A DNA stretch of 64,000 nucleotides from NCBI GenBank assembly GCA_964441735.1, contig CAYTVB010000001.1:57094-121093 (forward strand), read 5' to 3'. Below the pieces are notes generated by a model, which saw only the letters and a list, made by a program, of their open reading frames with translations, was not told the DNA's origin and did no database searches. Positions 32,541 to 42,576 of this stretch are shown piece by piece. The translations under genes were made by a program, and so were the position numbers. Origin of the DNA: JASMTM01 sp964441735. GTDB taxonomy: Bacteria; Thermotogota; Thermotogae; Petrotogales; Kosmotogaceae. Numbering within the stretch: position 1 is the stretch's first letter; every line of letters begins with the position of its first letter.

Positions 32541-34694
32541 CTAATCGGAATATAAACAATATAAATTTCCTGCGTTTTTGGCCTTATACATGGCAGCATC
32601 AGCTTTTCTTAAAAGGGTATTAAAATCTTTTCCATCATCGGGGAAGATTGAGATACCCATACTTCCACTAACACTAACCTCTTCTCCCTTAACATTCAGA
32701 GGGTTTTTCAGGGAGTTATAGATTCTTTCTATTAATGTTATTGCACCATCTGTATCAGTTTCAGGAAGGATAAAGACAAATTCATCTCCACCCATACGTG
32801 CTACAAGATCACTCTTTCTTAGCGATGATTTTAACCTGGATGCTATCTCTACGAGGAAGTTGTCACCGGCTTCATGTCCGAAACTATCATTAATTTCTTT
32901 AAAATCATTTAGATCAAGATATACTACAGATGTTTTTCTATTATACCTTTTTGCAAGCTGTATTGTTTGAAAAGCTTCTTTTTCAATATATCTTCTATTT
33001 GGTAATCCTGTTAAAGTATCATGTGTAGAAAGTATCTTCAAGCGATCTCTCTGTTCTCTCAATTCTTTTTCAAGATATAGTTTTTGAAAAATAGCTGCAA
33101 CTCCATTACCAAATATTTTTGCAATCTGTATAGATTCATCATTAAATGCGCTTTCGGTATGATAGTTGTCAAGATTAATGAAAGCTACAGTATTATTATT
33201 TACAACAATTGGTACAGATAACATTGCCTTTATACGTTTAACCTGACCCGCCTTACACAAAATATCACGTCTTTCTTTATCGAGGCGATTATTTATATTA
33301 AAGTTCTTGATGATCTTAATCTTTTTTGTAACTCCCTGAACAAGCTCATTACTCTCAAAGGTAACTTTTTTCAGTTCATTTAAGTCGTATTTCACACTCG
33401 CTGCGAAACCAAAACTATCGCCATTTTCTTTAAGCAGCATACTTCCCTTTTCAGCACCAGGGATTATTTCTACAGCTCTTTCAAGAAGACGTTGATAAGA
33501 ACGTTCAGTTGAATCCTGCTGTAAAACTTCACTTGTAATATCAATGATTACTTTTTGTAAGCTGATAAATTGCTTTTGTCTTAATTCAGCCAGCTTGCGA
33601 TCTGTTATATCCCTGGCGATTACAAGCACATTTCTGTCGCCATCTAAAAATCTTCCATTAGCTTCTATCCAAACATATTCATTGTTAGCTTTCTTAATCC
33701 TGGCTTCAATCCTACCTTCGCCATTATTAATAACATCCCTGAAAAGATTAGTAACGTTCTCTTTATCTTCGGGGTGCATGAGAGACAAAGGGTTTATTTT
33801 CTTTGCTTCGTCTGGAGAATATCCCAGAATTCTTTGGGTTGCATAATTGGTATAAACAATATTTCCATCTGTATCTAAAAGCAAGATCATATCATAAATA
33901 TTCTCTATCAATAAACGATGTTCTTCTTCGCTTTTTTTAAGTGTACTTTCAATAACTTTTCTTTCTGTAATATCTATTGCTGCTATCAAAATAGTAGGTT
34001 TCCCCTGAAAGGTTATCTTTTGTGCCTTGAGGTCTATCCACTTTGTATTTCCTTTTTTAGTAATAATTTTTAGTTCATATCTATCAGTTGGCCATTTTCC
34101 CTGCTGCCTGAGTTTTGCTCTTTCTCTTACCAGATCTGCATATTCCGGATGAACAAAATCCCAAAAATTCATATTTACTAACTCTTCTTTAGAGTAACCT
34201 GTGATTTCTTCTGCCATAGAGTTGGCAAATATCCATTTGTCTTCCTGGTAGATTAAAATAGCAACAGGAGTTGACTCAGCAAAAGTTCTGAATTTTTCTT
34301 CGCTTTTTTTCAGGGCTTCTTCAGCTGATTTTTGTTCTGAGATATCTCTATAAATGGCGAAGATTCCGGCTAATCCATTCTTGTCATAAACAGGCGAACT
34401 TATTATGGACACAGGGAAAGAGGACCCATCACTTTTAAGTCGTACTCCTTCGGCTTTGACTTTTTCTCCGGACATGGCTCTTTTTGTGAGCGATTTTGTT
34501 TCAAACTGAACTTCACTGGGTGAAATTAAATCATCAATATTATGTCCGCAAACTTCCTGTTCACCATAGCCAAACATTTTGCAAAAGGCGTTATTTGCTC
34601 TGATAATATTTTGATTTTTATCACAAAACACTATTCCTTCTGGAACATTTGAAAATAACTCTTCAAAATACTGTTCTTTTTGAAGCTTCTCCAT
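32541..34694 (-). CDS. Soluble PAS-PAS-PAS-GAF diguanylate cyclase
   Basis: 717 residues without membrane segments. Three PAS domains are seen at about 8-120, 128-245 and 252-370 (each with a DITERK/DISEQK/DITDRK PAC end), a GAF domain at about 385-540, and a GGDEF domain to the C-terminus. The active site RMGGDEF is intact (635-639), with an I-site RKSD at 626-629. It should make cyclic di-GMP in response to intracellular cues; PAS domains may bind haem or flavin but no ligand residues can be assigned. No EAL domain is present. Second cyclase in the window. GGAGG 9 nt before the ATG. Confidence 0.92.
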   Translation of the reverse strand: MEKLQKEQYFEELFSNVPEGIVFCDKNQNIIRANNAFCKMFGYGEQEVCGHNIDDLISPSEVQFETKSLTKRAMSGEKVKAEGVRLKSDGSSFPVSIISSPVYDKNGLAGIFAIYRDISEQKSAEEALKKSEEKFRTFAESTPVAILIYQEDKWIFANSMAEEITGYSKEELVNMNFWDFVHPEYADLVRERAKLRQQGKWPTDRYELKIITKKGNTKWIDLKAQKITFQGKPTILIAAIDITERKVIESTLKKSEEEHRLLIENIYDMILLLDTDGNIVYTNYATQRILGYSPDEAKKINPLSLMHPEDKENVTNLFRDVINNGEGRIEARIKKANNEYVWIEANGRFLDGDRNVLVIARDITDRKLAELRQKQFISLQKVIIDITSEVLQQDSTERSYQRLLERAVEIIPGAEKGSMLLKENGDSFGFAASVKYDLNELKKVTFESNELVQGVTKKIKIIKNFNINNRLDKERRDILCKAGQVKRIKAMLSVPIVVNNNTVAFINLDNYHTESAFNDESIQIAKIFGNGVAAIFQKLYLEKELREQRDRLKILSTHDTLTGLPNRRYIEKEAFQTIQLAKRYNRKTSVVYLDLNDFKEINDSFGHEAGDNFLVEIASRLKSSLRKSDLVARMGGDEFVFILPETDTDGAITLIERIYNSLKNPLNVKGEEVSVSGSMGISIFPDDGKDFNTLLRKADAAMYKAKNAGNLYCLYSD

Positions 34695-34815
34695 TTATTG
34701 TTGCCTCCACAAAGTCTGTTTCAAATTGTATTCGTATCGAAAATCTATAATTACTCTATCAAATTATTATGGTTTAGTATTTATCGGGGGTTTAACAAAT
34801 CTTTTCATTGTAACA

Positions 34816-35646
34816 CTAAATGTATAATTTTGCTTTAATTATTGTAACTGCGTTCCCAGTGATATATATTCTATTTTCATCAGGAAGTGAAATGAATAAA
34901 TCACCTGTTCTTGTAGAAAGCTGCCTGGCAACCATTTCTTTTTTTTCAAGAACATTACTCCAGAATGGGCCAAGTACTGTATGTGCTGACCCTGTTACTG
35001 GATCTTCATCGATACCTTCCCAGGGATCGAAAAATCTTGATACGAAATCTATTCCCTTTTCACTTTTAGAAGTAACAATCAGTCCCCTTAATTTTTTATG
35101 GAAAGAGAAGTTCTCCAGTGAATGGAAGTCAGGTTTAAGTTCACCTACATCATCTTCACTCTCAAATTGCAGTAACAAATATCCTGTATTATTACCATAA
35201 AAAGCACTGCATTTTTTGCTGTAATTCAGTAGTTTTAAAAGTTTATTTGATATGTTTATTTTTTCGGGTGGATCTTGAGGAAAATCCATCCTTACACCAT
35301 TAGCTGTTAACTCCGATTTCAGCAAACCACTTTTTGTTATGAAAGTAATTTTTCCTTCGCAATTATATTCATTGAAGAGGATCCAAGAAGTAGCAAGTGT
35401 AGCATGTCCGCACATGGGAACTTCTGTTTTTGGAGTAAACCATCTCAAATTAAATAATTTACTGTTACTTAAATCTTTTCCTTTTTCTGGTAAAACAAAT
35501 GCAGTTTCAGAAAGATTCATTTCTTTTGCTATGTTTTGATACACACTATCATCTAAAGGATATTCTAAGACACATACTGCAGCGGGATTGCCCTTAAAAG
35601 GTTGATCTGCAAAGGCATCAACCTGATAAATATCAACAGAATTCAT
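34816..35646 (-). CDS. PhzF-family isomerase
   Basis: 276 residues, full length. The N-terminal FADQPFKGNPAAVCVLE, catalytic Glu E47 in MNLSETAFVLP, RWFTPKTEVPMCGHATLA, and C-terminal DEDPVTGSAHTVLGPFW are diagnostic of the PhzF/diaminopimelate-epimerase-like fold. PhzF itself isomerises trans-2,3-dihydro-3-hydroxyanthranilate; most members, including this one without other phz genes, have unknown substrates. A GGAGGAG site is directly upstream of the ATG. Confidence 0.87.
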   Translation of the reverse strand: MNSVDIYQVDAFADQPFKGNPAAVCVLEYPLDDSVYQNIAKEMNLSETAFVLPEKGKDLSNSKLFNLRWFTPKTEVPMCGHATLATSWILFNEYNCEGKITFITKSGLLKSELTANGVRMDFPQDPPEKINISNKLLKLLNYSKKCSAFYGNNTGYLLLQFESEDDVGELKPDFHSLENFSFHKKLRGLIVTSKSEKGIDFVSRFFDPWEGIDEDPVTGSAHTVLGPFWSNVLEKKEMVARQLSTRTGDLFISLPDENRIYITGNAVTIIKAKLYI

Positions 35647-35773
35647 TTCTACTCCTCCTTAGGATTATTATATATTAAAGATACTAATCTTTATGGATCA
35701 ATTGTTTTAATCTTATTTTAATCTCTAATTTTTTATAATGATAATAGTAGAAAAATATAAGGGAGGGATTATT

Positions 35774-36643
35774 ATGAAAAAAATTACATTGCTTACAATA
35801 ATTATCATTGCATTTATATTTGTATTATCTGGTTGTATTGGGGAGTTAATTCCTGATGACGACCCAGAAGAAGAGATGGGCAAACTAAACGTATACATGA
35901 CAGATGCTATATTGCCCATGGAAGATGTAAAGAGTGTAGAAGTAACCATAGACAGCATATCGTTATATGGAGGAGAAGCATCCCCCGTTGTGATAACAGA
36001 AGAACCCACCACTGTTGATCTCATGACCCTGATAGGAGAAGAGATAAGTTTTGGAACAGTGGAAGGAACAGCTACCTACACCCAGTTAAGGATGGAGATA
36101 AGTGATGCCACCCTCACCACAACGGATCAGGAAGTATTCGAAGTAATGGTAGCATCCGGATCGTTGAAGATAGGGAACTTGAATATAGACTTTGGTGAAG
36201 AAGAAGAAACGACATTACTACTTGATTTTGATCTATCCAAATCACTAATAGTAACTGGACCATGGCCACCGAAAGATCTCCCTACAGAACCGGAGATAAT
36301 AATGACGCCATACATAGGAGTAAGGTATGGTGAACTATATGATGTCACCGGAGTGGCGACACCGACACCTGAAGCGACACCTTACCTGGTAGCACTTATA
36401 CCGGAAGGAACAGAAGATGCAACGGATGTATTGACAACGTTCACTCACAAAGAAAACCCGAAATGGGAACAGGGAGAATTCCGATTCTGCAAGGTAGAAC
36501 CTGGAGAATACACATTGAAGATATATGACAACTACACAGAAGAAGGATTTAATCCACTCACCAGTACTCCGTTATATACATATCCAGATGAAATAGAAGT
36601 AGAAAACAGTGATGTTGATCTTGGAACGATAGTGATCGAATAA
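35774..36643 (+). CDS. DUF4382-domain lipoprotein
   Basis: 289 residues from ATG 35774 (GGGAGGG upstream). Lipoprotein signal with lipobox LSGC at about residues 18-21. Residues 35-175 match the DUF4382 pattern, KLNVYMTDA ... MEDVKSVEVTIDSISLYGG ... GTATYTQLRMEISDA, and a second beta-rich segment follows from about 205 (YLVALIPEGTEDATD ... FRFCKVEPGEYTLKIYDNY), like a carboxypeptidase-regulatory or transthyretin-type domain. Probably a surface-anchored protein. The base composition in the middle is less AT-rich than the neighbours, with runs of gaag. Function unknown. First of an apparent operon ending in a two-component system. Confidence 0.68.
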   Translation: MKKITLLTIIIIAFIFVLSGCIGELIPDDDPEEEMGKLNVYMTDAILPMEDVKSVEVTIDSISLYGGEASPVVITEEPTTVDLMTLIGEEISFGTVEGTATYTQLRMEISDATLTTTDQEVFEVMVASGSLKIGNLNIDFGEEEETTLLLDFDLSKSLIVTGPWPPKDLPTEPEIIMTPYIGVRYGELYDVTGVATPTPEATPYLVALIPEGTEDATDVLTTFTHKENPKWEQGEFRFCKVEPGEYTLKIYDNYTEEGFNPLTSTPLYTYPDEIEVENSDVDLGTIVIE

Positions 36644-36692
36644 TGTCTGGCGAAAAGAGTATTATTATGTCACTATTTGATAGACTGAAGTT

Positions 36693-37373
36693 ATGAAAAA
36701 CCTTAATGTTTTATTGGTAATTGTTTTACTGTTATCAATAAATGCTGTTTCGCAAATATCTATTATTAGTACAGAAGAGGAGTTATTGAAATCACTGGTT
36801 GATACTGACAATAAAGAATTGCAGGGATTTTCATTTGAAACTATCGAGAAAATTCAGGGACTGTCAGAAGAATTGCTTCTGGCAGTTTCTTACTTTCCTG
36901 AAGAGAATACTATTTTATTCATTACCCCTACAACAGCAGTTGCTGCTTCTGAGGAGTTTGATCAATTCTCATCAAAAGACATTACTAATAATTTCGATTT
37001 TGCTGAAATAAAGATTTCTATACTTGATGCATACTCGCTTATAAAATTACAGACTAAAGATGAGATATTTGGCATATTTTTGGAACAGGAAGAAGAAATT
37101 TTGGTATGGAATGTAGTAACAAGATCAGAAGTTTTTTCAGTTAGTGCGATGTTTGCATCAACAATAAGGGTGTCGAATAATAAAGAGGTTTTAAAATTCA
37201 TCAGTGATAAATTGCAAAAAATGAGAAATGACAAAACCGAGCAAGGAGAAAGACCGTTTACACCGCCTGGGTTGGATAACAAACCTGATGACCCCGGGAT
37301 ACCAGATGTTCCGGGAAAACCTGATGATCCTGGTAAACCTGAGGAACCTGGAAAACCCGATAATGTCCCATAA
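36693..37373 (+). CDS. Secreted protein with proline-rich repeat tail
   Basis: 226 residues. Signal peptide at 1-20 (LLVIVLLLSINAVSQ). The body, about 170 residues, is not recognised. The tail from about 182 is a low-complexity Pro/Gly/Asp/Lys repeat: PGLDNKPDDPGIPDVPGKPD and then PGKPEEPGKPD, built on the unit PGKPDD. Such tails often act as rigid spacers at the cell surface. 15-24 nt after its stop the response-regulator gene starts, so this is likely co-expressed with a sensor pair. It could be the accessory sensor or a regulated target. Confidence 0.55.
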   Translation: MKNLNVLLVIVLLLSINAVSQISIISTEEELLKSLVDTDNKELQGFSFETIEKIQGLSEELLLAVSYFPEENTILFITPTTAVAASEEFDQFSSKDITNNFDFAEIKISILDAYSLIKLQTKDEIFGIFLEQEEEILVWNVVTRSEVFSVSAMFASTIRVSNNKEVLKFISDKLQKMRNDKTEQGERPFTPPGLDNKPDDPGIPDVPGKPDDPGKPEEPGKPDNVP

Positions 37374-37396
37374 AAAGCTAAAGGAATGTGAACTCT

Positions 37397-38095
37397 ATGA
37401 AAATACTTCTCATAGAAGATGAGGAGAGACTTGCAAAAAATATTGTTCGTTTTTTTGAAGGAGAGAATTATTCTGTGAATATGGCTTTGGATGGAGAGGA
37501 AGGTCTTGATCTTGCCCTTTCATACAATTATGATTGTATAATATTGGATATACTTCTTCCGGGAATGAATGGATTTGAAATCTGCAATTTTCTCAGGAAT
37601 GAAATTCAATCTGATGTCCCAGTTATTCTTTTAACTGCTTTAGGTGAAGTTGAAAATAAAATAGAAGGATTCAATCTTGGCGCTGATGATTATCTTTCAA
37701 AACCATTTGACTTAAGAGAGCTTCACGCGCGTGTTGAAGCGCTAATTAGAAGAAATCAACTAAAAAGAGGATTAAATATTTCCTGTGGAGATTTACATAT
37801 CAATACTAAAAGCCAAAAGGCTTTCTGCGGTGATAGAATTATAGAATTGAGTAAAAAGGAGTATCTGATACTTGAGTTCTTTATGAGGAATCCTGGAACA
37901 GTTTTTACAAGGGAAGAAATTATTGACAAATTATGGGGAGTTGGCAATGAGCCAAAAAGCAATATAGTGGATGTTTATATACGTTATTTACGAAAAAAGC
38001 TGGAACCTTGTAAGATGGATGATTGTATAGAGACGGTGAAGGGCAAAGGTTATAGACTAAATGACGAAAAGGTGCAGGATGAAAGTAAGAAGTAA
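37397..38095 (+). CDS. OmpR/PhoB-family response regulator
   Basis: 232 residues. Receiver domain 1-118 with acidic pocket EDEE (residues 7-10), phospho-acceptor D51 in IILDILLPGMNG, and KPFD near 101-104. C-terminal winged helix: NIVDVYIRYLRKKLEP is the recognition segment of OmpR-type regulators. The start at ATG 37397 is preferred over GTG 37388, which sits too near the AAGGA site. The reading frame overlaps the kinase gene by 17 nt. It should act as a DNA-binding regulator phosphorylated by the next protein. Confidence 0.92.
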   Translation: MKILLIEDEERLAKNIVRFFEGENYSVNMALDGEEGLDLALSYNYDCIILDILLPGMNGFEICNFLRNEIQSDVPVILLTALGEVENKIEGFNLGADDYLSKPFDLRELHARVEALIRRNQLKRGLNISCGDLHINTKSQKAFCGDRIIELSKKEYLILEFFMRNPGTVFTREEIIDKLWGVGNEPKSNIVDVYIRYLRKKLEPCKMDDCIETVKGKGYRLNDEKVQDESKK

Positions 38096-39353
38096 GATCA
38101 CATTTCTTTATTTATTTACATATGGGCCAGTAATAGTTGGTTTAAGCCTTTTTCTATTTTTTGTTTTTAAAACGCTGGAATTTCGAAGAATTGATAATAT
38201 TTTACTTACATTCCACAATGATATTGTTAAAACTTATACTTATTCTGAAAAAAATGAAAATACGTTACTAAGCCTGGTTGGGGACGAAAATTTGGGTTTT
38301 GCTGTATACGAAAACAACAGAACGGTAGCTTCATTTAGAATTAATCCCTCTGTATTTAAGGGTATTATAAATGAAGGTGAAGGAACAATTGATAACTACA
38401 GATATAGAATCACTTTTGAAAAAGAGAACGATAGTATGCTTAGATTTGTTTCTTTTTACCAGCTTGAAAAAACCTACGCTTCATTAAGCAATATTCTTTT
38501 TCTTTTACTGGGTTCTTCCGGAGCAGCGTTGGCAATAATAAGTATATTTGGATCTTTTTTCACAAAAAAACTACTAAAACCCATTGAGGATGTAGGTAAT
38601 CAGTTAGAAAAAATAAGCAGAACTGAAATCAGTGGTGTACGAGTTCAGGTAGATCATTCCGGTGAGGAGGTACTGAAATTACAGCAGGAGATAAATAAAG
38701 CGCTGGAAAGAATTGAAAAGTTGATAAAAGAGACAAAACAAATGTCATCAAAAATAGCACATGAGTTAAGAACCCCACTCTCAATTATTAGAACCAGTTT
38801 ACAGCTCTTACATCAAAAGATTATTTCTAAAGATGCAAAGAATGAAATAAAAGATACACTGGATGAAATCGATAATCTCATTAATATGTCAGAGGATTTC
38901 TTGTTGTTAGCTAATGTTGAAAACTCGCTACCTAAAAAATTTGAAGAGTTTGATTTATCCAGTTTGTTGCTCGAAGTAATTGAAAAGATAATGGTACTAC
39001 ATCCTAAAAAAGACTTTGATCTGGATATCTCACCTGGAATAAAAATAAATGGTATCGAGTATATGATTGAACGCGCAATAATCAATTTGCTTGATAACGC
39101 TGCAAAGTATTCCCAAACCGATAGAATAGAAGTGAAACTTTACAACAAAGATAGGGATACCCATATTGAGGTTATTAATGCAGGAGATAAGATTAATATA
39201 GATGAAAAACCACGGGATATGAAGAATTTATCATCAAAGGGTTTTGGTTTGGGATTACGGGTTATAAAATCAGTTGTAAATCTTCATGAAGCTCAGCTTG
39301 AATATGAGTACAGTAAAGGGAAAAACTATTTCAGCATTATATTCAAAAAATGA
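38079..39353 (+). CDS. Membrane sensor histidine kinase
   Basis: 424 residues from ATG 38079 with AAGGTG upstream. Membrane helix 1 at about 8-30, a short extracytoplasmic loop of about 105 residues, membrane helix 2 at about 138-160, HAMP-like linker, HisKA with phospho-acceptor H228 in KIAHELRTPLS, and HATPase with N-box NLLDNAAKYS and G-box GFGLGLRVI. Cognate of the preceding response regulator. The sensory domain is too short to identify; possible inputs include the lipoprotein or repeat-tail protein encoded upstream. Confidence 0.92.
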   Translation: MKVRSKITFLYLFTYGPVIVGLSLFLFFVFKTLEFRRIDNILLTFHNDIVKTYTYSEKNENTLLSLVGDENLGFAVYENNRTVASFRINPSVFKGIINEGEGTIDNYRYRITFEKENDSMLRFVSFYQLEKTYASLSNILFLLLGSSGAALAIISIFGSFFTKKLLKPIEDVGNQLEKISRTEISGVRVQVDHSGEEVLKLQQEINKALERIEKLIKETKQMSSKIAHELRTPLSIIRTSLQLLHQKIISKDAKNEIKDTLDEIDNLINMSEDFLLLANVENSLPKKFEEFDLSSLLLEVIEKIMVLHPKKDFDLDISPGIKINGIEYMIERAIINLLDNAAKYSQTDRIEVKLYNKDRDTHIEVINAGDKINIDEKPRDMKNLSSKGFGLGLRVIKSVVNLHEAQLEYEYSKGKNYFSIIFKK

Positions 39354-39377
39354 CACTAATATAGAACAAATTATTTA

Positions 39378-40634
39378 TCAATGCTGATTCTTTTCTTTTA
39401 ATTTTGCTGTTAGCAGTTCAAGATCATATCCCGTAGGATTCTGAAATACTCGAAGCTCAAATTCTGGAACAATTGCCAGAATATGGTCGAAAATGTCAGA
39501 CTGAATGCCTTCATAATAAGCCCATCTTATATCTTTAATAAAGGCATAGATCTCTAAAGGTATTCCATTTTCGGTAGGTGCCAGCTGTCTTACCATGAGA
39601 GTCATGTCTTTACGTGTCATGGGATGATTTTTGAGATACTCACCCAAATAAGCACGAAACGTTCCTATATTGGTTAGATGCCTTCCATTTACAAGTATTG
39701 AAGTGTCTACTTCAATCTCTTTGTTGTGTTTTTCGATTTCTTCTTTCTTTCTTTTAATATAATCCTTTATATATTGAATTTTGCTGAATTTTTCCAGCAT
39801 TTCTTCTGTACAAAATTTTATACTCTTCATATCAATGTAAACTGCTCTTTTAATTCTTCTTCCGCCAGTTTGAGTCATGCCTTTCCAGTTTTGAAAGGAA
39901 TCCGAAACCATAGCGTATATGGGAATGGTAACGATTGTTTTATCCCAGTTTTGCACTTTTACTGTATGAAGAGAAATATCTATGACACTACCATCAGCAT
40001 TATATTGAGGCATTGATATCCAGTCACCTATATTGACCATGTTTTCATTTGTTATTAGATAACTTGCCACAAGACCAAGTAAGGTATCTCTGAAAACCAG
40101 TATAAGCACAGCCGACATAGCTCCGATTGCTCCCAGTAAACCAAGAGGAGATACGTCAGATAAAATTGAAATGATCATTATCGTTGCAATGATATAGACT
40201 ACAATCTTAACTATTTGCATGTAACCTTTTATAGGCCTTTGTCTTGATACTTCAAATGTTCTGTAAATATCTACTCCAGCATCGATAATGGAACTAACTA
40301 CCAGAGCTCCAATTATCCACATGATGCAAATCGTGGTTTTTTCAAGTAGTACTTCTATCTCGGGGAACAATCCTGAAAATGAATATATTATTATTATAGG
40401 TACAAAAAACGAGAGCCTATCAAGAACCTTTCTTTCAACAAATGCATTGTCCCAAACATTTTTGGTTTTCTTTACAATCTTTGAGGTTGGTACCATGATT
40501 AATTTCCTAAAAATGATTTTGGAAGCGTATCCAATAGTAAGAATAATTAGAAATCCAATTATATTTGCAAAAACATATGAGATTTTCTCAGAGAGCCCAG
40601 TTGAAATGAAAAAATCAACGAAAAAACCTATCAT
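39378..40634 (-). CDS. MscS-family mechanosensitive channel
   Basis: 418 residues from ATG 40634 (GAGGAGG upstream). About five membrane helices, then the pore helix and beta domain: LLGAIGAMSAVLILVFRDTLLGLVASYLI and GDWISMPQYNADGSVIDISLHTVKVQNWDKTIVTIPIYAMVSDSFQNW. The last segment with TIPI/NW is typical of the YbdG/YnaI branch. It releases solutes upon osmotic downshock, and fits with the osmolyte transporter encoded later in the window. A shorter and weaker frame from 40697 is not used. Confidence 0.87.
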   Translation of the reverse strand: MIGFFVDFFISTGLSEKISYVFANIIGFLIILTIGYASKIIFRKLIMVPTSKIVKKTKNVWDNAFVERKVLDRLSFFVPIIIIYSFSGLFPEIEVLLEKTTICIMWIIGALVVSSIIDAGVDIYRTFEVSRQRPIKGYMQIVKIVVYIIATIMIISILSDVSPLGLLGAIGAMSAVLILVFRDTLLGLVASYLITNENMVNIGDWISMPQYNADGSVIDISLHTVKVQNWDKTIVTIPIYAMVSDSFQNWKGMTQTGGRRIKRAVYIDMKSIKFCTEEMLEKFSKIQYIKDYIKRKKEEIEKHNKEIEVDTSILVNGRHLTNIGTFRAYLGEYLKNHPMTRKDMTLMVRQLAPTENGIPLEIYAFIKDIRWAYYEGIQSDIFDHILAIVPEFELRVFQNPTGYDLELLTAKLKEKNQH

Positions 40635-40811
40635 ATTCAACCTCCTCGTTAGTTCTTTTCTACCTTTTAAGTATACATGTATTTTCAAATTGTCCAAAAA
40701 ACTATCATACGCTCACATAATAATAGTATGTCTGCTAAAAAGCCATAAGCTATTTATATTTGTAAAAATTTTCATTAAATCACAAATAACCGCGCGAAAA
40801 TGTATATTGCA

Positions 40812-40839
40812 TGTAACAAGTTACACTGTATCATATAAT
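40812..40839 (+). promoter_or_regulatory. Palindrome and -10 upstream of the sugar-uptake operon
   Basis: TGTAAC-AA-GTTACA (40812-40825, 6-bp arms) is followed by TATAAT (40834-40839) and a further half site TGTAAC (40840-40846 region). This is a candidate operator/promoter for the SBP operon, and the LacI-type regulator encoded at 47797 may bind it. The centre AA instead of CG is atypical of LacI operators, so the link is weak. Confidence 0.4.
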
Positions 40840-40879
40840 TGTAACCCTTCGGGGAAAACTACTTTAAAGGGGTGATTAT

Positions 40880-42559
40880 ATGCGCCGTACGTTTATATTG
40901 GCGATCCTTGCTTTTGTTCTGATCGTAGGTATGACCTTCGGACAAACCTTCGAAAGGAATGAAACACTTTTCGCTGGCGGCGGACTTTGGGGACCGCCAA
41001 CGAATTGGAATCCTATTACACCATGGAGTGCTATGACAGGAGTAGTAGGAATTGTTTATGAAACACTGTTTATGTACGATCCACTTACCAACGAAATGCA
41101 GCCCTGGCTTGCTGTAAATGGGGAATGGTTGGATGAAAACACTTACCAGCTCGAATTGAGAGAAGGTATAAAGTGGTCAGATGGAGAAGACTTCAATGCT
41201 GAGGACGTTAAATTTACATACGACATAGCCAATAAATATTCTGGAGTTCATTACAGCACTTTGTGGGAATGGTTGAAAGAAGTCGAAAAAGTTGACGATT
41301 ATACATTGAAATTTCATTTTGAGGAGCCTTTATACCACGAATGGTCAAACAATCTATATCAGTTACCAATGATTCCTGAGCACATTTGGGCAAAGAAAAC
41401 AGAAGAAGAAATTCTGTCAGGTGCCAATGAAAATCCTGTTGGTACAGGGGCCTATATGACAGAATCACATGGTCAGGACAGGCAAGTTTTCATAAGAAAT
41501 GAGGACTGGTGGGCTACAGAACTACTAGGTCTAAAACCAGCACCAAAGAGAATAGTATACATCGCTGTATTTAATAACAGTGTTGCTCTTGGAATGATAC
41601 TTAAGGGAGAGCTTGACATTAGTAATTTCTTCCTGCCGGGTGTTCCAAGACTTGTACAAACTTATCCAAGTATTCATACCTATTATGATGAGCCACCATA
41701 CATGTTGTCAGATAACACTGCTTTCTTATTTGTTAATACTACTAAGAAACCGATGGATGATCCAGAATTTAGAAAAGCTCTTGCCTTTGCAATTAACTCT
41801 GATGACATAGCTAACAGAGTATTCGAAAATCAGGTATTAACAACCAATCCTCTTGGATATTTGCCCATTGATGCATGGATGCAGTATTATGATGAGGAAG
41901 TTGTGAAAAAATATGGATTCAGGTATGATCCACCAGAAGCAAGGAGAATCCTTGCAAAAGCTGGTTATAAAGATGTAAACGGAGACGGTTATCTTGAGGC
42001 TCCTGATGGTTCAGAGATAAAAGTTTCAATAATTGTTCCTTTTGGCTGGACAGACTGGATGGAATCAATAAAGATTATTGCAAGGAATTTCAGAAGTATC
42101 GGAATAGATGCAGAAGCAGAATTTCCTGATTTTGGAAGATATCAGGATGAGCTATACGGTGGAGATTTTGATATGGCTATAAACAACTTCAATTCAAATC
42201 TTAGTAACACTGTGTGGACGTTGTATCACTGGTTGTTCTATCCATTGCGCGAAAGAATGACTTCAGGAAACTTTGGAAGATATGATAATCCTGAGGTTTC
42301 AAATTTACTGAATCAGTTTAACAAAACACCAATGGACAATCAAGAAGATTCTCAAGAAATAATGTCTCAAATTCAAGAAATATTCCTCAAAGAAATGCCT
42401 GCGATACCTCTTTGGTTCAATGGCATGTGGTTCCAGGCCAGTACGCAAGTATGGACAAACTGGCCATCAGAAGAAGGTCCTAACCATTATCCTGCTACCT
42501 GGGCTGGTAGATGGCAGCTTGGTGGACTTCTTATGCTCTGTGATTTAGAAGCAAAGTAG
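40880..42559 (+). CDS. ABC transporter solute-binding protein (family 5), oligosaccharide type
   Basis: 559 residues. Signal peptide at 1-21 ending in TFG; the mature protein has the family 5 (DppA/OppA) fold: VYETLFMYDPLTNEMQPWLAVN, LREGIKWSDGEDFNAEDVKFTYDI, and C-terminal MSQIQEIFLKEMPAIPLWFN. In Thermotoga, proteins of this subgroup (TM0031, TM1223) bind beta-linked oligosaccharides rather than peptides. The downstream GH1 and GH130 enzymes support a beta-gluco/mannooligosaccharide ligand. It is periplasmic and is followed by an internal terminator. GGGGTGAT precedes the ATG. Confidence 0.88.
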   Translation: MRRTFILAILAFVLIVGMTFGQTFERNETLFAGGGLWGPPTNWNPITPWSAMTGVVGIVYETLFMYDPLTNEMQPWLAVNGEWLDENTYQLELREGIKWSDGEDFNAEDVKFTYDIANKYSGVHYSTLWEWLKEVEKVDDYTLKFHFEEPLYHEWSNNLYQLPMIPEHIWAKKTEEEILSGANENPVGTGAYMTESHGQDRQVFIRNEDWWATELLGLKPAPKRIVYIAVFNNSVALGMILKGELDISNFFLPGVPRLVQTYPSIHTYYDEPPYMLSDNTAFLFVNTTKKPMDDPEFRKALAFAINSDDIANRVFENQVLTTNPLGYLPIDAWMQYYDEEVVKKYGFRYDPPEARRILAKAGYKDVNGDGYLEAPDGSEIKVSIIVPFGWTDWMESIKIIARNFRSIGIDAEAEFPDFGRYQDELYGGDFDMAINNFNSNLSNTVWTLYHWLFYPLRERMTSGNFGRYDNPEVSNLLNQFNKTPMDNQEDSQEIMSQIQEIFLKEMPAIPLWFNGMWFQASTQVWTNWPSEEGPNHYPATWAGRWQLGGLLMLCDLEAK

Positions 42560-42576
42560 TAAATAAAACAAAAAAC

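Noticed and set aside
40812..40825. LacI operator assignment for the palindrome
   Set aside because: Kept only as a generic operator: the CG centre typical of LacI sites is missing.
40288..40875. 195-codon frame opposite mscS and across the divergent spacer
   Set aside because: Antisense to a well-supported channel gene and lacks a site; a shadow.
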